Origin: Reticulitermes lucifugus
Taxonomy: Eukaryota; Arthropoda; Insecta; Blattodea; Rhinotermitidae
NCBI GenBank assembly: GCA_026260175.1
Contig: JAKCWW010000101.1
Span: forward strand, 76,348-105,062
Reading direction: 5' to 3'
Length of the DNA stretch: 28,715 nt
Part shown: in pieces, positions 20,171 to 28,715 of the stretch
Numbering within the stretch: position 1 is the stretch's first letter
Layout: each line of letters opens with the position of its first letter
The notes under the pieces: generated by a model
What the model saw: only the letters and a program-made list of their open reading frames with translations
Told to the model about the DNA's origin: nothing
Databases searched by the model: none
Program-made: the position numbers and the translations under genes

Positions 20171-20303
20171 CAGCAAGCAGCAATTTAGTGCGAAGGCATC
20201 ATAATGCTAATGGAGAGTTCCCAAAATGTTTCTAAATTTGGGTACATGGTCGGAAGACCAACTTATTTCGAAAAGTGTATAACTTTCCTTGACGATGTTT
20301 TCA
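20171..20303 (-). repeat. Interspersed repeat 'H', copy D (inverted to copy B)
   Basis: Reverse complement aligns with 16859-16990: TGAAAACATCG, ACACTTTTCGAAATAAGTTGG, CGACCATGTACCCAAATTTAG, GGGAACTCTCC, TTATGATGCC, AAATTGCTG. Only the distal part of the repeat is present; no box or hammerhead-like core was found next to it. Confidence 0.75.
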
Positions 20304-20309
20304 GGAACA

Positions 20310-21705
20310 TATTAAAGCTTGGTTATAACGGAATTAAACTATAGAGCAGAATAGGACGGTTACAATTTTAAGGTGCCCACAGGCCTGTTTGCTGATCACA
20401 TACCACTAGTCTCAAATGAAACTTTGAAAGGCAAAGACGTGTAAGTCGGTCTTTAAATACAAATAAGATAAATGCTTATACGGTATCACATCTCTCTGAA
20501 TAGGCAAAACTCTGTTACGTTACAGCTGTTAATTTACCGCGCAGAGCACAACGTATATGAAGGTACGTCAATGACAATCGCAGAGCCATGACAGTCCCAG
20601 CAGTACAGTTCCTCCCAATGAAGAACACATGACTTACACCACTTTGCCTTTCAGCAGCTCCAAAGAAACGAAAGTAAAGGGAAGAACCTCTCAATATACT
20701 TGGCTGAATATCACCGTTAATTCGGTTCACCTATATATGTTCTTGTGATAGATGCTCATAACAAAAGAAAAAAGTGTTTGTTTATATATAAAATGCCAGA
20801 TGCCAAGGATAGAACATTAAGTCTCACACATCAAAAAAACCTACGGGAGATATAAAGCACGTCCTGCTTCCATCTCACGTTGCCTTCTGTGTTCCTCGAC
20901 GGTGTCCCAGAACGCTAATGAGGGCAAACGGTAATTTCCCGTTTCAATCTCCTGTCTTTCTCTTTCGCAACACAATACCCTTTTTCCTTTCTCACTCTCC
21001 TCCCCGTTCCCCAAAATGATAAACGTACAACACCTGTTTTCAAAATCACACGCACTCATAAAACATAAAAACATCCTACAAATGTGTGGCTAGCAAGCTT
21101 TCCCTGCCACATTCCATTATCAGGCTGTCATCATACAAAATGCCCCTTCGCACCCATTGTAAAATTAGTTTGATGTGGGAGAATGTATAGCTTCGGTCTA
21201 CATTTTTGTCCATTTATTATTCAAAATGGCCTTATGTTGTGCAGAGATGACAAAATAATGAATACAAACGAAGACAAAAATGTGGCCAATGCCGACGCTA
21301 ACAATACACATTGCCGTGATATGCTGAGACTATGATATTCTGTCACAATTCATCGTGAGAGGGACATATGACAGGAAACTAACAACACATTACAGGTTGA
21401 GTGATTTATTCTGAAACAAGCGTTCAAACGGCGAGAAATGCATGAAGTCCAGCATATCTCCAGGGAGCCTTCACATTTTAAAGGGTAAATGTCGCCATAA
21501 AACAATCAAAATAACGTCCCAGAAGTATGTCTGAAAACCCACACAGCCAGCTGTTGTGAAAGTACGACTCATACACAGTATACAGAACAGCAGACACTTT
21601 GTAATTGACGACAGAATCACCCGTATACAGGTAAAGATGATTAGCAGTATATGAATATCAGGTCCTCACTCTTCTAGAATGTTGCGCAGCGTTAACTGGT
21701 AGCTT
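20310..21705. other. Unassigned sequence
   Basis: About 1.4 kb with no recognised element. 20870-21010 is C/T-rich on the plus strand in places, without periodicity. Confidence 0.5.
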
Positions 21706-21740
21706 GTTACCGACGTTTCGGTCCCATCTTCAAGGGTAAA
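21701..21740 (-). ncRNA. Hammerhead-like motif, ACGT subtype (copy E)
   Basis: On the minus strand TTACC, then CTTGAAGA (one extra T in the core box; TTGAAGA is 21727-21733), T, GGGACC, GAAAC (21715-21719), GTC, then GGTAA. GGTAA pairs fully with TTACC as stem I. ACGT is the stem III palindrome and GUC the classic cleavage triplet. Stem II is nearly lost (GG/CC with no room for a loop), so activity is unlikely. Confidence 0.4.
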
Positions 21741-21865
21741 GATGTCTTGGACATCTTGACGATGCGCAAAATCCCAGAAACGCGAAGACTTCAACTACAC
21801 CGCCACGAAAGCCTACAATCTCGCAAATTGTTAACCTGCTCAGTGAAAATATTATAACCTCATCT
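21708..21865 (+). repeat. Interspersed repeat 'H', copy E
   Basis: The box at 21771 onward (ATCCCAGAAACGCGAAGAC, then CTACACCGCCACGAAAGCC, TACAATCTCGC) matches copies A and B, and the following ...TTAACCTGCTCAGTGAAAA matches copy B after its box. The hammerhead-like core (21715-21733) is on the opposite strand 40 bases before the box. Confidence 0.6.
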
Positions 21866-21869
21866 CTTT

Positions 21870-22610
21870 ATAACATCATGCCCACAACATTATGCTCTCA
21901 GGTCTTTATAGCACTACGTTTTTGCTGTCAATAATTCAGACACAAATTGTAGGATGAGTAAAGAACAATGCATTGTAAAGCACGTGAAAATAAAAAGATT
22001 AATATCTGAGAAAAACCACGATAAATCTCAGCAGGATAGCTGGTGTAGGTGCCGCTATTTGAAATCGGAATCCAGTTCACTGCGACGTTTGAGATACTGC
22101 TATTAGTTACTATATGAAAAAGGAAGGTAAATTTGCATATACAGCAGGAAGACAATAAATTTCTATATAATCCTACAAAAACGACTGTCCCTTTTATATT
22201 TCAATCCGCATGAGGAAATAAACCTTTGCACAATTTCAAAACCCTCGGAACATGATCTGGGGTTGTTCATTGTAGCCATGCTGTGTAACACTGTCCTGGT
22301 CGAGTTGAACAAATCCGTATGAAAGTTATAGCAGAAATCAGAGACTTCCAACTCCGTAGTAGGAAGAGGTAATAAAATACTGAAGCACGCATAAATTGCC
22401 TCGCATCTTACCATAAGACGTAAAATGAAGACATCCCATTAAATAAATACTGCCGACAATCTCAGCCTCAAAATTTACGTGCAGTGACAAAATAAACTGC
22501 ATTTCCGAGTTGTAATGAAATCACTCTTCACGAGACAGTGACACTCTCGCGGCAGGAACTACGAACATTTACATCGTCTCAGATATCACGTCGAGTGGTC
22601 TTGTAGATAC
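21870..22610. other. Unassigned sequence
   Basis: No recognised feature on either strand; the two minus-strand frames at 21928-22155 and 22163-22414 match no family I know. Confidence 0.5.
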
Positions 22611-22611
22611 T

Positions 22612-22740
22612 GAGCGACGTTACGGAGGAACCTGTTGCTTCCATCTTTAAGGTAGACAGTTCTTTAGAAACGTCTGTAAATTATATTGCACTATAGGATG
22701 TCACATCTCAGAAGACGGCAAGCATCAATAACTCTTCAAT
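22612..22740 (+). repeat. Interspersed repeat 'H', copy C
   Basis: GATGTCACATCTCAGAAGACG (22698-22718) matches the box start of copy B (TGTCACGTCCCAGAAGAC). On the opposite strand 22619-22650 carries a decayed core. Orientation and spacing (about 50 bases between core and box) match copies B and E. Confidence 0.5.
22619..22650 (-). ncRNA. Hammerhead-like motif with preserved stem II (copy C)
   Basis: On the minus strand TTAAAGA (22644-22650, for CTGANGA), T, GGAA/TTCC pairing over an 8-base loop, TCC, then GTAACGTC for GAAACGTC. Both core boxes are mutated but stem II is intact with bases different from the other copies. Confidence 0.35.
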
Positions 22741-22744
22741 TAAG

Positions 22745-23140
22745 CACAAAATCCGACTGCAATGATTTCATCATAAAGCTGGAGCATGTAGTCTGATGTT
22801 AAATGTTACGTAAGTTCTTGCTACCAGCGCGATCAACATTCAAACGAGTTCATATTTAGTACAACAGAGGTCATTACGGCTCCATGGTATAGAAAAAGCA
22901 CGAATGCAAGATAGGTAGACAGAATCAACAAGGATACTGCCAAGTTACACAGCCTACAGAATAATATTGCGTACGAATAAGTGAAAGAATTTCCTCATTG
23001 TTTATTCTGCAAACAGACCTACTAACCAAGACAAAATACAGACCAACGGATTAATCAAACATTAAGTAAAGCACAATACATTATTTTCAAGAATAATACG
23101 TGAAAATGATAAATTCTAATCAGCATTCTCTCAAAAGGAA
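22745..23140. other. Unassigned sequence
   Basis: Nothing recognised. Confidence 0.5.
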
Positions 23141-23144
23141 CCCA

Positions 23145-23400
23145 GGTAAGCAATTCCATGGTGCAGAGTTCTTCTTGACAAGTTAATACTTCCTCAGGTG
23201 GTCAAGAATTTCCCAGCATTTTACAGAATAGGAATATTCATTGCCGTGTTTACAACAGACTGCAACTGCACCTACCCTGAGCCAGATAAATCCAGTCCAC
23301 AACCTCATAATATTTCTTTAAGATCTATATTAATAATCTCCTCTCATGCATGACTAGATTTCCAAGTGATTCATTTCCTCCGAAATTCCCGACCCCAACC
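23145..23400 (-). pseudogene. Non-LTR retrotransposon RT-B, C-terminal end and 3' UTR (copy 4)
   Basis: The minus strand carries the decayed tail: GNESLGN for GKRPLGR, then ILKKYYEVVDWIYLAQGR for the usual IKMDLREV...DWINLAQDR. Stops and substitutions interrupt it. The 3' UTR (23150-23270) aligns base for base in long blocks with 5700-5830, for example TTCCATGG-GCAGA-TTCTTCTTGA and AATATTCATTGCCG-GTT-ACAACAG. It is the most diverged copy in coding sequence. Confidence 0.75.
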
Positions 23401-23539
23401 TGGATGCACTACTCTTCTCTGCCCTGCGCGACACATGCGCTGCCAATATCATCCTATTTCACGCCAATACCAAATAATTACACTGCATGTCACAGGAATA
23501 ACAATCATGCAAAGTTAAACAACAAAGGATATATTTTAT

Positions 23540-23700
23540 GGTAAAGTAGAGCAAAGCTGACCCTGTGCATGCCATGAAAACATACACGAGGACTACAGGC
23601 TGTGCGCCACTCATTCTAAACCTCGGCAGTATACGGCGGTGAGTGACCAGTTTCGAGCCCCGGTCACTTGATCCCTGGGAAAGAACCCCTGTACCATCTG
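23540..23700 (-). repeat. SINE copy 5, 3' half
   Basis: On the minus strand GGTACAGGGGTTCTTTCCCAG, then GACCGGGGCTCGAAACTGG, TCACTCACC, TGCCGAGGTTTAGAATGAG, TTCATGGCATGCACAGGG and CTTTACC follow the body and tail of the 25281 copy in order. The tRNA-like head is missing. The 95-codon minus frame at 23459-23746 is this SINE read through and is not a gene. Confidence 0.75.
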
Positions 23701-23930
23701 TAAGAATATATTTGCCACCCACACACACACACGTACGAAAATACATATATTATTTATCATTTATAATTGCGATTAGCAGTTTCTCAACACTTACTAAACT
23801 CTAATCATGTGATAGACCTATGAGACGACTGATGTAAATATAACGTATTAGATTTTAATAAAATGCAAAATCACAATCAAAAGGGACTGCATACATACGA
23901 TCCAATAGTTTCTTTTTTGAAGGATGGATA
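23701..23930. other. Unassigned sequence with a short CA repeat
   Basis: A short (AC)6-7 lies at 23719-23732. The rest is AT-rich with no recognised feature. Confidence 0.5.
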
Positions 23931-23933
23931 CCC

Positions 23934-23962
23934 CTGATGATGAACGATTGTGTTCGAAGCAT
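23934..23962 (+). ncRNA. Hammerhead-like motif with preserved stem II
   Basis: CTGATGA (23934-23940), T, GAAC (23942-23945) pairing with GTTC (23952-23955), then GAAG (23956-23959) where GAAA is needed, then CATAT. Stem II is the same helix as in 11588-11632, one pair shorter. The A15.1 change and lost stem III should inactivate it. Confidence 0.4.
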
Positions 23963-24185
23963 ATAGGAATTTAAAAATAACATTTTAATAATATCAGGGT
24001 TGGTTGTGTTGTATTCGTCATTTATTAATATACGATTCATCCTCAGATGAAGTCATCTTTTGGACTAACAAAATCGTCTTGCTTCATATTATATGCAATA
24101 CCCTATGTTCTGTCCAAGATAGATCGTCCGAAGGCATTACCTTTGAAGGGTAACATCAATGGCGAATAAATTTAATTTTTTTCTG

Positions 24186-24425
24186 TGACGCACCAGCCAA
24201 AGTCAGGCCTAGGCCACCTCCTTTCGAGGTTTCTAGATCGCACACAATTAGACACATACACCCGGTGGGACTCCTCTGAACGAAGGATCAGCACGGCGCA
24301 GAGGCCTCTACTTATACAATACATAACAAACACAAGAGACGAACATCTATGCCATCAGCGAGATTCAAGCCCGTTATCCCAGCAATCTAGGGGCTGCAGA
24401 CTTACGAATAAATCTAACTCTGCGA
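24186..24425 (-). repeat. Suspected tRNA-derived repeat
   Basis: On the minus strand GGGCTTGAATCTC (complement of 24362-24374) resembles a B box, preceded by GTAAGTCTGCAGCCCC and GCTGGGATAACG as in tRNA-like SINE heads. The plus-strand reading contains RDSSPLSQQSRGCRL. Similar RDSNPxSQQ translations are familiar to me as repeat read-through in insect databases. No clear A box. The 88-codon plus frame here (24185-24451) is probably not a gene. Confidence 0.4.
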
Positions 24426-24429
24426 TTCA

Positions 24430-25275
24430 AGAAATTATATACTTGGCCTAATAGTTTCAATGTCATATTACAATATGATTAATTTAACAATGTTAAATAT
24501 GCAATAAAACAATAAGAGTGGAAGATACTAAAACCCCTCGTACTGCGTTCACCTCCCTGCGGGCTTGTGAACAGCACCAATGAGGCCATTGCATATCACC
24601 ATGTTCGTCACAACTTATTATTCCTCCGCATAACTAGTATGTACTGTCCGTGTAGCTATCGCTGTGATCGCATACTATAGTCACGCGTGGAACACCCAAT
24701 ACTGAGTTATCACATAGCCTACTTCTAAAGCACGTAAACTCTCCCTTAATCCTTTAAAGAGTGAAGGTGAAAGTGAAAGTACTTTTGCATTCAATACTCC
24801 CCGATTGATTTTTGGAAAGTTCCCAGTTTTCTCCTGTTTGTCCTCCTGATACGAGCATCGTGTAGATGAAGATGAGTAGGGCCTATGGGGCACTGGTGAA
24901 GTGACGTTCATTTACATTACACATACAACCAGTTCGTACATCACAGAGAACGCACCCTGCGTCAATTAGATCTATCATCCGGCTAAACGTTATTCAGGAA
25001 AATGGTAGGCATTTATTGCAAGAAACACGGAACACGTAACTGCTACATGGTGTGGGTGAGAATACAATTTCTTAATCTTACAGCAGGTGGTATACACAGT
25101 TACCCTCGGGCTTTAAGAATCAAATGGCACTATTTGAGAAGCACATAAAGCCGACGCGTTGGTAGTGTGATAATAGGAAATTACATCAATGACAGATAGG
25201 CTGATATGATGCAGCATGGACCACTATGGTCAATAATAGGCTTCCATTCCCCCGTTAAAAGAAACATACACTAGC
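24430..25275. other. Unassigned sequence
   Basis: No recognised feature; 24760-24780 has a short GTGAAA-type repeat only. Confidence 0.5.
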
Positions 25276-25280
25276 AACGT

Positions 25281-25575
25281 GACCGGGGATAGCTTAGTCG
25301 GTACTGTAACTACTCTATGAGCTGGATTATCCGGGGTTAGAATCCCGGCAGGGGTAACAGATTACTCTCCTCTAGAAATCCCCCAGTCCGGCTCTGGGAC
25401 CCACCCAGCCTCCTGTTCAATGGGTACTGGGGTTCTTTCCCGGGAGTAAAGCGGAGGAGCGTGAAGACTACTCACCTCCATATAGTGGAGATTAGGAATA
25501 AGTGGAGCTATACCTCTACTCTTCTATATGCCTTCATGGCGTGCAAACGGGCAACTTTACCTTTTTATACTCTAG
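25281..25575 (+). repeat. tRNA-derived SINE copy 6, essentially full length
   Basis: The reference copy of this family. GACCGGGGATAGCTTAGTCGG begins the tRNA-like head: TAGCTTAGTCGG (25290-25301) fits the A-box consensus TRGYNNARNNGG exactly, and GGTTAGAATCC (25335-25345) fits the B box with one mismatch, 45 bases apart. The body follows: CCCGGCAGGGGTAACAG, CCAGTCCGGCTCTGGGACCC, CAGCCTCCTGTTCAATGGG, TTCTTTCCCGGGAGTAAAGC, GTGGAGCTATACCTCTACTC and TTCATGGCGTGC. The tail is CAACTTTACCTTTTTAT. An internal Pol III promoter would drive transcription. The tRNA part does not fold as a complete tRNA, so it is not a tRNA gene. Confidence 0.9.
25290..25345 (+). promoter_or_regulatory. Pol III internal promoter (A and B boxes) of the SINE
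   Basis: A box 25290-25301 and B box 25335-25345, which bind TFIIIC. Only this SINE copy in the window keeps both boxes in good shape. Confidence 0.7.
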
Positions 25576-25659
25576 CAAGACTAACAAATCTACAGTCGCA
25601 ATTTTCATCTTAAGCTCTAACTCCAGGAAAGTAAATGTTCCATACCGTGTTAGTCCCTC

Positions 25660-25690
25660 CTGATGATGAACTGAATTTCCATACATCCAG
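25660..25690 (+). ncRNA. Degenerate hammerhead-like motif
   Basis: CTGATGA (25660-25666), T, GAACTGAATTTC in which GAA pairs with TTC, then CATACAT where GAAACAT is expected. Exact first core box, lost second box. Recognisable only by comparison with 11588-11632. Confidence 0.3.
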
Positions 25691-25699
25691 TATTAAACC

Positions 25700-26836
25700 A
25701 TTACGGACTACAGCAGTTCGGGAAGTTAGATGAGATTAATGCGCGTTAACTGTCTGTGAGTTGGTCGTCCATTTCAAATGGCCTAAGGGTGATAAATACA
25801 GCAGAAAGCCGTTCTAGAAATCGGAATCTGATGTAACACGCTGATGGTTTGAACCTCTCAACCCGGACTACTCCTTGGCTCGGGCAGTAATTCTCGTCCA
25901 TTAGCATTTAGCAGTTCGGAATGGTTCAAAGTTCTGGATGACAGCAATTACTGTGGTGGCTGCAGCGGGAGTGTCTATGTGTCTTCTGTCCCTTAGTAGC
26001 TAAATTTCAGCGAAACAAAGTGAATGAAAACTTATACACTTGTGACAGGATACGTTAGATAAGTCAATGTGTTTGAATACTTTAATTATGTTAACTTAGA
26101 AATTAGAAATTGGTTTCGATAAATTGTATTTGAGAAAAAAGTAAGCGATACCGTAGTATAGCTAAATTTAACACTTCTACGCCGAGTTTGGTAAGGATCT
26201 GGAACAAAAGTAAAGTTCCACCTGAAAACCTAAAAATGTTCCGGCTGGTCTGACCTACGTCTCAGGGGCCGTGACGGAAGAGTGCAAAGAACTGGCAGGT
26301 GAAGAAAAAGCGGACCGCGATGTCACTTAAGTTTCACACTACCTTGGATTTAAAGCCGGGAATTCGAAAATATATGCCGGCGTGTAACCACCAGAAATTT
26401 GGCACAGCCTACGAAATGGTACAGAAACTTACTTGGCTAAACGAAAAATGCGATCAAAGTCTTCTCCTTTGGTATTGAATTTTTATTGGACTAGATTTAT
26501 CTCGATCATAAAGTAAAAATCTTAAACTCAAGTCTAATTACAAACAAACTTTTACAAACACAAGCCAGAAGCTCTTAATTACTACATCAAATATTCCCCG
26601 TTTACATATCTCAATTCACCGTTTTTACAGATTCTTTAGTCAACACAGTCGACTATAAATAAAGCATGTGGCAATCAAATAACGCTAAGGTAAATATTAT
26701 CATAACTAATATCATAATCATCACCGTAAAATAACAAACACCACGGAGAAAGTGATCGAAGCGGGAATAATAAACATTTATGGATACTACATCACAAGAT
26801 ACACAGGGAGGTTTATAGAGAATGTAGCAGTCTAGC
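25700..26836. other. Unassigned sequence
   Basis: About 1.1 kb without a recognised feature on either strand. Confidence 0.5.
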
Positions 26837-27180
26837 GAAGACATGAGTTTTGGATCGGAATCAGACAATTGCTCTGACGGTACTGCACGATAAGACACTT
26901 TTCTTCCAACTTTCAACTAAAGAATCCGGAAAAATCATGAAACAGTACTGTACGACAGGTCAAGACATTTTCTTTCCAAATACCACGTGAATAATAGGGC
27001 TACTGCTGCAATACAGACTACGACAGCTTCTTTACAAATATCAACCAAGGATCCACAAGAGCGCTGGGGCAATACCGTAAGATAGGTCACGACAGCATCC
27101 TTCCAAATGTACACTAAGATTCCAGACATACCTGGATAATACTTTAAGAGAGAACACGAGAGATTCCTTTCACATCCTTC
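26837..27180. repeat. Degenerate ~69-bp minisatellite, about five units
   Basis: Each unit ends in CGACAG/CAAGACA-like sequence followed by TTCCAAAT. TTCCAA-type marks stand at 26904, 26974, 27032 (TTACAAA), 27101 and 27169 (TTCACAT), that is spacings of 70, 58, 69 and 68. Inside the units GTACTGTACGACAGGTCAAGAC, ATACCGTAAGATAGGTCACG and ATACTTTAAGAGAGAACACG are related. On the minus strand two units translate similarly (IWKDAVVTYLTV, ICKEAVVVCIAA), which accounts for the frame at 26935-27195. The units are old and unequal. Confidence 0.65.
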
Positions 27181-27953
27181 CCATTTTATCATCATTCTTT
27201 CATTCTACGCTACGCAGTGAAAATAGCATCGCCAAGCAAACTAAAAAAAGGAAGACAATATTACAACACAGCTAATAAATCAGCCCGACAGAGAATCGGA
27301 CCTGCGATGCTGCAAATCAAAATCTGCACCCTTAAGGTCCATTTTAATACCTTCCTCAGACACCTCCATCCTCCTTCCAAGCATTCGCTCTCCAAGTACT
27401 GCCACAACAATATGCTCAGACAATCGTAAATTCATTGAACTCTAACAATAACACGTGAACCTATAAACCATAGAGTTTACACTTCAGAGTTACATTTGTT
27501 CGAACATTCAATGACGGATGTTTGTTGCAGCGGCTGAAATAATTACAATCAATCATTCAGAAGACTCGTTTTACTTCGCTGTAATACTTCCTGATTTAAG
27601 AAGTGTTGTGTATCAACGTGTTTACTGCTCCACGTAACGAACAAAATGAGAGCGGGACTAGATCTGTCGTGCCAACTAAACGCGTCATCACACCGAATGG
27701 AGGAAGGCAGGTTCAGGAATTAAGGATAAATGGTGGTATATTGACCACCAATTTCTGCTCTGTTTGTTCACTGTTTTGCTACCCGACAGTAATTTCCTAC
27801 AGTAGGCCTATTTGTCAACAATCGGGTTTAACTCTCTTCAATTTGTGATATGAAGTTTCTTCAACGAAGTACAACAATGAAAAATCACATGACCGAAAGA
27901 ATAAATATTTAACCAGATTATTTTCCGTTAAATACTTGTGGTCTTCATTTCCG
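27181..27953. other. Unassigned sequence
   Basis: No recognised feature; two short plus-strand frames (27217-27429 and 27603-27848) are unremarkable. Confidence 0.5.
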
Positions 27954-28125
27954 TTTTCTCGTTAAACATTTTCCGTTTATTAGAGTGAATTTTACATCGA
28001 CTTTTATTGTAGCGTACATCACAAACCGAAGTCATTTTCTTTTCTCGTTAAACATTCTCCATTTATTAGAGTGAATTTTACATCGGTTTTTGTTCTAGCG
28101 TACATCGCGGACCGAAGTCATTTTC
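27954..28125. repeat. 86-bp tandem duplication
   Basis: 27954-28039 and 28040-28125 are head-to-tail copies of an 86-base unit (TTTTCTCGTTAAACATT... AACCGAAGTCATTTTC) differing at about nine positions and with no indels. No related unit occurs outside the pair. Confidence 0.95.
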
Positions 28126-28409
28126 CAACAAAGGAAGATTTTCTGCATAAAGCATTAAGTAACGGAAACCAAAAAGGCAGGCATTTCCTGACCGTTCATA
28201 AATTTACTCTGTTTACGTTTACAAAAGTCTGTTCAAACTGAAATGATGTATAATTAATGTTTACGGCAGGTAGCATGATATAGTACGATCGATGTACAGA
28301 CCTCTCGACATACCTAGTATAATCCTCACGAATCACATTATTTTAATACATCAACAGCGTGAAAAATTAATCACAGTCCTTAAACTTAAGGTCACGATTA
28401 CAGTGGCTT

Positions 28410-28590
28410 CACCGAGCAGGTTATCTCAGGCGGTAAAGTTTCCGACTTTTATTCTTCACATCCTGGAAATTGAAGGTTTCGTCGATTCTCTTACCTACAC
28501 CAGGAAAATGCCGGGCCAGTACCTCAATTTAGGCCTCTACGACTGCTATCTTCCAAATTCTTTCCAATTTATCATTCACTAAACACCCTG
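28410..28590 (+). repeat. Second tRNA-like SINE type
   Basis: TATCTCAGGCGG at 28422-28433 is one mismatch from an A box, and GGTTTCGTCGATTC at 28475-28488 is a decayed B box. The body ACACCAGGAAAATGCCGGGCC, TTTAGGCCTCTACGACTGC, TTCCAAATTCTTTCC and AATTTATCATTCACTAAACA is, from memory, common in cockroach sequence. A diverged body fragment is at 19845-19932 on the minus strand. The 96-codon frame (28292-28582) ends in this body (YLPNSFQFIIH) and is probably repeat read-through. Confidence 0.5.
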
Positions 28591-28654
28591 TCATCCGATG
28601 CTGTACAGTCTCAGCTGACAATATCGTTAAATAAACCAACAAGAATGAACAAAT

Positions 28655-28715
28655 ACATAAAGGTAAAGGTAAAGCAATCCCATTACAGGCCTTGACAGGC
28701 CCTTAGGGCTCCAGG
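28655..28715 (-). repeat. SINE copy 7, 3' end, cut by the window edge
   Basis: The plus strand reads AAAGGTAAAGGTAAAGC followed by CAGGCCTTGACAGGC and GGGCTCCAGG. Reverse-complemented, this is the SINE 3' end (GCCTTCATGGC-type block) followed by three CTTTAC units, the family's tail repeat. The copy continues beyond 28715. Confidence 0.7.

Noticed and set aside
23640..23660. Plus-strand GTTTCGAGCCC taken as a Pol III B box
   Set aside because: No A box upstream, and the minus strand aligns from end to end with the main SINE body, so the match is accidental.
23459..23746. 95-codon minus-strand ORF
   Set aside because: It is a SINE copy read through plus flanking CA repeat.
24041..24060. CCTCAGATGAAGTCATC as another hammerhead core
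   Set aside because: No GAAAC box at the proper spacing on either strand.
25281..25360. Functional tRNA gene
   Set aside because: A and B boxes are present but the sequence lacks a complete cloverleaf and continues into the SINE body.
1..28715. CRISPR arrays, operons, ribosome binding sites, prokaryotic promoters
   Set aside because: The content is clearly eukaryotic repeat-rich DNA; no spaced direct repeats other than the satellites.

Overview
This window looks like intergenic or intronic DNA from a large, repeat-rich insect genome. A cockroach or other Blattodea (Periplaneta-like) is my best guess. Three things point there: tRNA-derived SINEs, 3' ends of non-LTR retrotransposons whose C-terminal motifs I remember from cockroach and termite genomes, and many short, old, broken element copies in AT-rich sequence. 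The species is an inference from memory. I see no convincing host gene exon, no rRNA or functional tRNA gene, no CRISPR array and nothing bacterial. Nearly all open frames are 60-100 codons, as expected by chance; the longest (147 codons, 10984-11427) is not recognisable.

Layout. 1-468 is a satellite with a 190-bp higher-order unit made of three ~63-bp monomers. 984-1182 is the first of five copies of a repeat that carries a hammerhead-like motif on its opposite strand. 3667-4726 is a nested structure: two ~240-bp inverted arms around a broken mariner-type transposase, with a SINE inserted next to the transposase. 4775-5005 and 17331-17990 are 3' ends of one non-LTR retrotransposon family (RT-A). 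5700-6040, 9187-9276, 18921-19555 and 23145-23400 are 3' ends of a second (RT-B), one ending in a TTAG/TCAG tetranucleotide tail. 14103-14345 may be a mariner-like end, and 15480-16453 may be a shrunken pogo/Tigger-like element. Seven copies or pieces of one SINE family lie at 3667, 3908, 4635, 14345, 23540, 25281 and 28655; the 25281 copy keeps recognisable Pol III A and B boxes. Toward the right end are a ~69-bp minisatellite (26837-27180), an 86-bp tandem duplication (27954-28125) and a second SINE type (28410-28590).

The most interesting signal is a scatter of about eleven motifs with the order CTGANGA / short stem / GAAAC / short palindrome. This resembles the type I hammerhead ribozymes known from Penelope-like retroelements. 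The best one (11588-11632) has a 5-bp stem I, a 5-bp stem II, the palindrome ACATGT as stem III and a GUU cleavage triplet, spoiled by one extra U after the CTGANGA box. Several copies keep stem II pairing with different bases. No intact Penelope reverse transcriptase or GIY-YIG endonuclease is visible, so these would be orphan terminal pieces. Nothing here works as a gene pathway: the window is a record of successive retrotransposon, DNA-transposon and SINE insertions.
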